DNA from: Chloroflexota bacterium
Lineage (GTDB): Bacteria; Chloroflexota; UBA11872; VXOZ01
Length of the DNA: 64,000 nt
Assembly: GCA_012270555.1 (NCBI GenBank)
Contig: JAAXIC010000013.1
Span: 1 to 64,000 of the forward strand
Direction: 5' to 3'
Position 1 is the first letter of the stretch; each line of letters opens with the position of its first letter. The notes under the pieces were generated by a model that saw only the letters and a list, made by a program, of their open reading frames with translations, had not been told where the DNA came from and did no database searches. This document shows, one piece after another, positions 62,163 to 64,000 of the stretch. The translations under genes and the position numbers were made by a program.

Positions 62163-63497
62163 ATGGGACTTGGCCGTATGAGTGTCCAGGGTGCATTGCA
62201 ATTTGATGAAATATCCTTTCGCGATCCTGCGTTCACTTCAAATCGCGATGCGCCCGTCCATCGGTGGGTGCCCTGGATTGCGGGATATTCAAAGCATTTC
62301 GTTGCAGACGCAATCGCTCGCTATGCCAAAGGGCATAGTGTTGTCCTTGATCCGTTTGCAGGTGTTGGAACCACGCTAATTGAAGTGGATCTCGCAGGGC
62401 ATGAAGCCATTGGATTTGAGATAAATCCCTACGCCGCTTTCGCTTCCCAGACGAAGTTGAACGCGCATCGCGTTAATCCAGACCGCCTGCGTAGAACCGT
62501 GCAAAGTTTCGGTGTATTCATGCGCGGCGCCCTCCGGGAGAACAGCACACCCCGCTCGCAACCCCCTCAAGGCTTTCGCACGCGCTCCCCGTTCTACAGT
62601 CCTAAAGTTCAGCACAAGGTGCTGTTGGCGCTAGATTTCATAAACGAACAAGATGTTCCGGTTGCGGACGTCTTCCGGCTCGCGTTCGCTGCTTCAATGG
62701 TTGAGTATTCCAACTATTCATACGAACCCAGTTTGGGCCGCAAGGTGACCGTTGGGCGTCCTGAGGTAGACGACTTCCCGGTTATGGAATTGCTCGCCAA
62801 GAGAGTGTCAGAGATGGCAGATGATGTAGCTTGGTATCGTCACACAAGGGTATTGGGAAAGCGACGAGGCAGTCGCGTTTTTGAAGAGTCTTTCTTCGAT
62901 GGGTACCAGGAGATTGAAGAGCAAAGCGTGGACTTGCTCATCACCTCGCCTCCCTATCTCAACAACTATCATTACAATCGAAACACCCGCCCCCATCTCT
63001 ATTGGTTGGGGTATTGCAGATCTCCGCAGGACTTCAGGCGCTTGGAGAAACTGAACTTCGGCACCTACTGGCAGAATGCCCGAGACCAAGCACGTATCGA
63101 ACTCGATCCGTCAATTGAGGATTCTGAAATTCGCCAGACTATCGAGTCGGTGCGGCAGATGAACCCAGAGAAAGGCATCTATGGCGGAAGTGGTTGGGCC
63201 AATTATGCAGCACAGTATTTCAACGATTGCCTGCGTTTCGTAAAAGGTGCAGAGTGGTGCCTCCGACCCGGCGCAACTGCTTTGATTGTGATTGGCAATA
63301 GTATTCTGCAGGGCGTTCCAATCCCAACTGACCAATTCCTTGCAAGAATTGCTGAATTGAGCGGTTTCCAAGTTGTTGACATCCACATTCCTAGAGAAGC
63401 GAGAGTGGGAAACAGCATTGTCAACTCCAGCGTACGTGCGGGGTCAAGTAATGGCCACGGACTGTATGAAGCAGTTGTTGAATTGCGCCGTGTATGA
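62163..63497 (+). CDS. DNA methyltransferase of a restriction-modification system
   Basis: 444 residues. VVLDPFAGVGTTLIEVDLAGH (motif I at 63-71) and DLLITSPPYLNNYHYNR (motif IV TSPPY at 261-265) show an amino-methylating enzyme (N4-cytosine or N6-adenine). The gap of 190 residues between I and IV holds the target recognition part, an alpha-like order. YSNYSYEPS and GNSIVNSSVRAGSSN are other distinct lines. Its stop overlaps the start of the nuclease gene (ATGA), so the two are coupled. An internal ATG at 62178 is a second start option. Recognition site unknown. Confidence 0.87.
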   Translation: MGLGRMSVQGALQFDEISFRDPAFTSNRDAPVHRWVPWIAGYSKHFVADAIARYAKGHSVVLDPFAGVGTTLIEVDLAGHEAIGFEINPYAAFASQTKLNAHRVNPDRLRRTVQSFGVFMRGALRENSTPRSQPPQGFRTRSPFYSPKVQHKVLLALDFINEQDVPVADVFRLAFAASMVEYSNYSYEPSLGRKVTVGRPEVDDFPVMELLAKRVSEMADDVAWYRHTRVLGKRRGSRVFEESFFDGYQEIEEQSVDLLITSPPYLNNYHYNRNTRPHLYWLGYCRSPQDFRRLEKLNFGTYWQNARDQARIELDPSIEDSEIRQTIESVRQMNPEKGIYGGSGWANYAAQYFNDCLRFVKGAEWCLRPGATALIVIGNSILQGVPIPTDQFLARIAELSGFQVVDIHIPREARVGNSIVNSSVRAGSSNGHGLYEAVVELRRV

Positions 63498-64000
63498 CGG
63501 TAGAACTCTACGACCCCCTAACCTTCGATAACCTAATGATTGGAATGGTTTCTCACTTTGAGAAGCAGACCATGGTTGGCATGAATGCCATTGACGATGC
63601 CAAAGGACCAGGCATTTATTCGCTGTTCTACTCCGGTCCGTTGTCGATTTATGGGTCAATATCGGGATCGTCGAAACCCATTTACGTTGGCAAAGCTGTT
63701 CCTCCTGGGTCACGGAAAGGGACTCGTGTAAACGTAAACAGTCCTGCGCTGCGTAGCAGGATCAGACAGCATGCAAAGTCCATCGAGGAGGCGGAAAACC
63801 TTGACACATCTGAATTCAAGTGCCGCTATTTGGCAGTTGTTCCGCGGTTTGGATAACTTTAGCGGAACGGTTCTTGATTCAATACTACAAGCCAGTCTGG
63901 AACTTGTGCATAGAAGGCTTTGGCGTTCACGATCCGGGCAAGGGTAGACGAGGCAGCCAACGGAGTTGGTGGGACACACTTCATCCTGGCCGCGAATTGG
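63494..64000 (+). pseudogene. Eco29kI-like GIY-YIG restriction endonuclease, frameshifted and cut by window end
   Basis: The first frame (63494-63856, 120 residues) has the GIY part GPGIYSLFYSG (residues 38-48), PIYVGKAVPPGSR (YVG) and LRSRIRQHAKSIEEAENLD, then ends early at VVPRFG-stop. In another frame from 63850 the family continues: WITLAERFLIQYYKPVWNL and GFGVHDPGKGR up to the edge. The two parts match the Eco29kI order, so the true gene spans a one- or two-base shift at 63848-63850. The catalytic Glu and Asn of the family lie beyond the shift, so the short product would be inactive. Decay or a base-call error can explain it. Confidence 0.7.

Noticed and set aside
60616-62196. 526-residue minus-strand open frame opposite guaB
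   Set aside because: It is complementary to conserved IMP dehydrogenase motifs and shows no protein family of its own.

Overview
The window is a bacterial chromosome segment of moderate-to-high GC. The gene families suggest a marine or sponge-associated Chloroflexota lineage of the SAR202 type. The pointers are a baseplate-J-like/RuvX/MltG cluster, a redoxin-TPR protein with a W-x-G-C-R active site, and many oxidoreductase, enolase-superfamily, PhyH and creatininase genes of the kind seen in such genomes. No rRNA or phylogenetic marker is present, so this assignment is inference.

Left end (1-8.1 kb). A partial DUF262/His-finger protein (GmrSD-like, type IV restriction style) runs off the edge. 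Then come four copies or relics of one tRNA-Val(GAC) promoter-plus-gene unit (about 2250, 4122, 6983 and 8020, all minus strand), with unrelated cargo between them: a decayed methyltransferase/recombinase remnant, a PhyH-type dioxygenase, and a four-gene operon of two DUF1538 membrane proteins, a PII-like protein and a CBS protein. Only the copy at 6983-7056 folds without mismatches.

8.1-16 kb. A redoxin-TPR gene has an in-frame TGA at the first redox-active cysteine position and a perfect hairpin with a GGU loop 21 nt downstream, so it is a strong selenoprotein candidate. It is followed by a GAF/HD-GYP protein with an altered HD signature, an MFS transporter, a DegT-type aminotransferase, a glycogen-debranching-type glucosidase, and tRNA-Phe and tRNA-Val(UAC) genes.

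16-42.6 kb. Mostly chromosomal metabolism: glutamate synthase large subunit, a GNAT protein, a NodB-like deacetylase, a PaREP1 protein, class III aminotransferase, SDR, creatininase, Gfo/Idh/MocA oxidoreductase, ribulose-phosphate epimerase, LysM-M23 peptidase, bifunctional chorismate mutase/prephenate dehydratase, a 7Fe ferredoxin, an enolase-superfamily protein, a SixA phosphatase + DUF1854 + ABC exporter group, and the MltG/RuvX/baseplate-J-like group.

42.6-47.5 kb. Two closely related Tat-exported lipoprotein solute-binding proteins, each with its own promoter and terminator and without permease genes, bracket a cysteine-rich secreted protein and a frameshifted second copy of its repeat.

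47.5-64 kb. Amidohydrolase, serine hydrolase, a SmtB/CadC-type repressor with a Zn/Cd P-type ATPase, small unknown proteins, a DUF899 thioredoxin-like protein, an ATP-dependent DNA ligase, an M50-CBS site-2 protease, nicotinate phosphoribosyltransferase, a transposase relic, IMP dehydrogenase, and a restriction-modification pair whose GIY-YIG (Eco29kI-like) endonuclease is frameshifted and cut by the window end.
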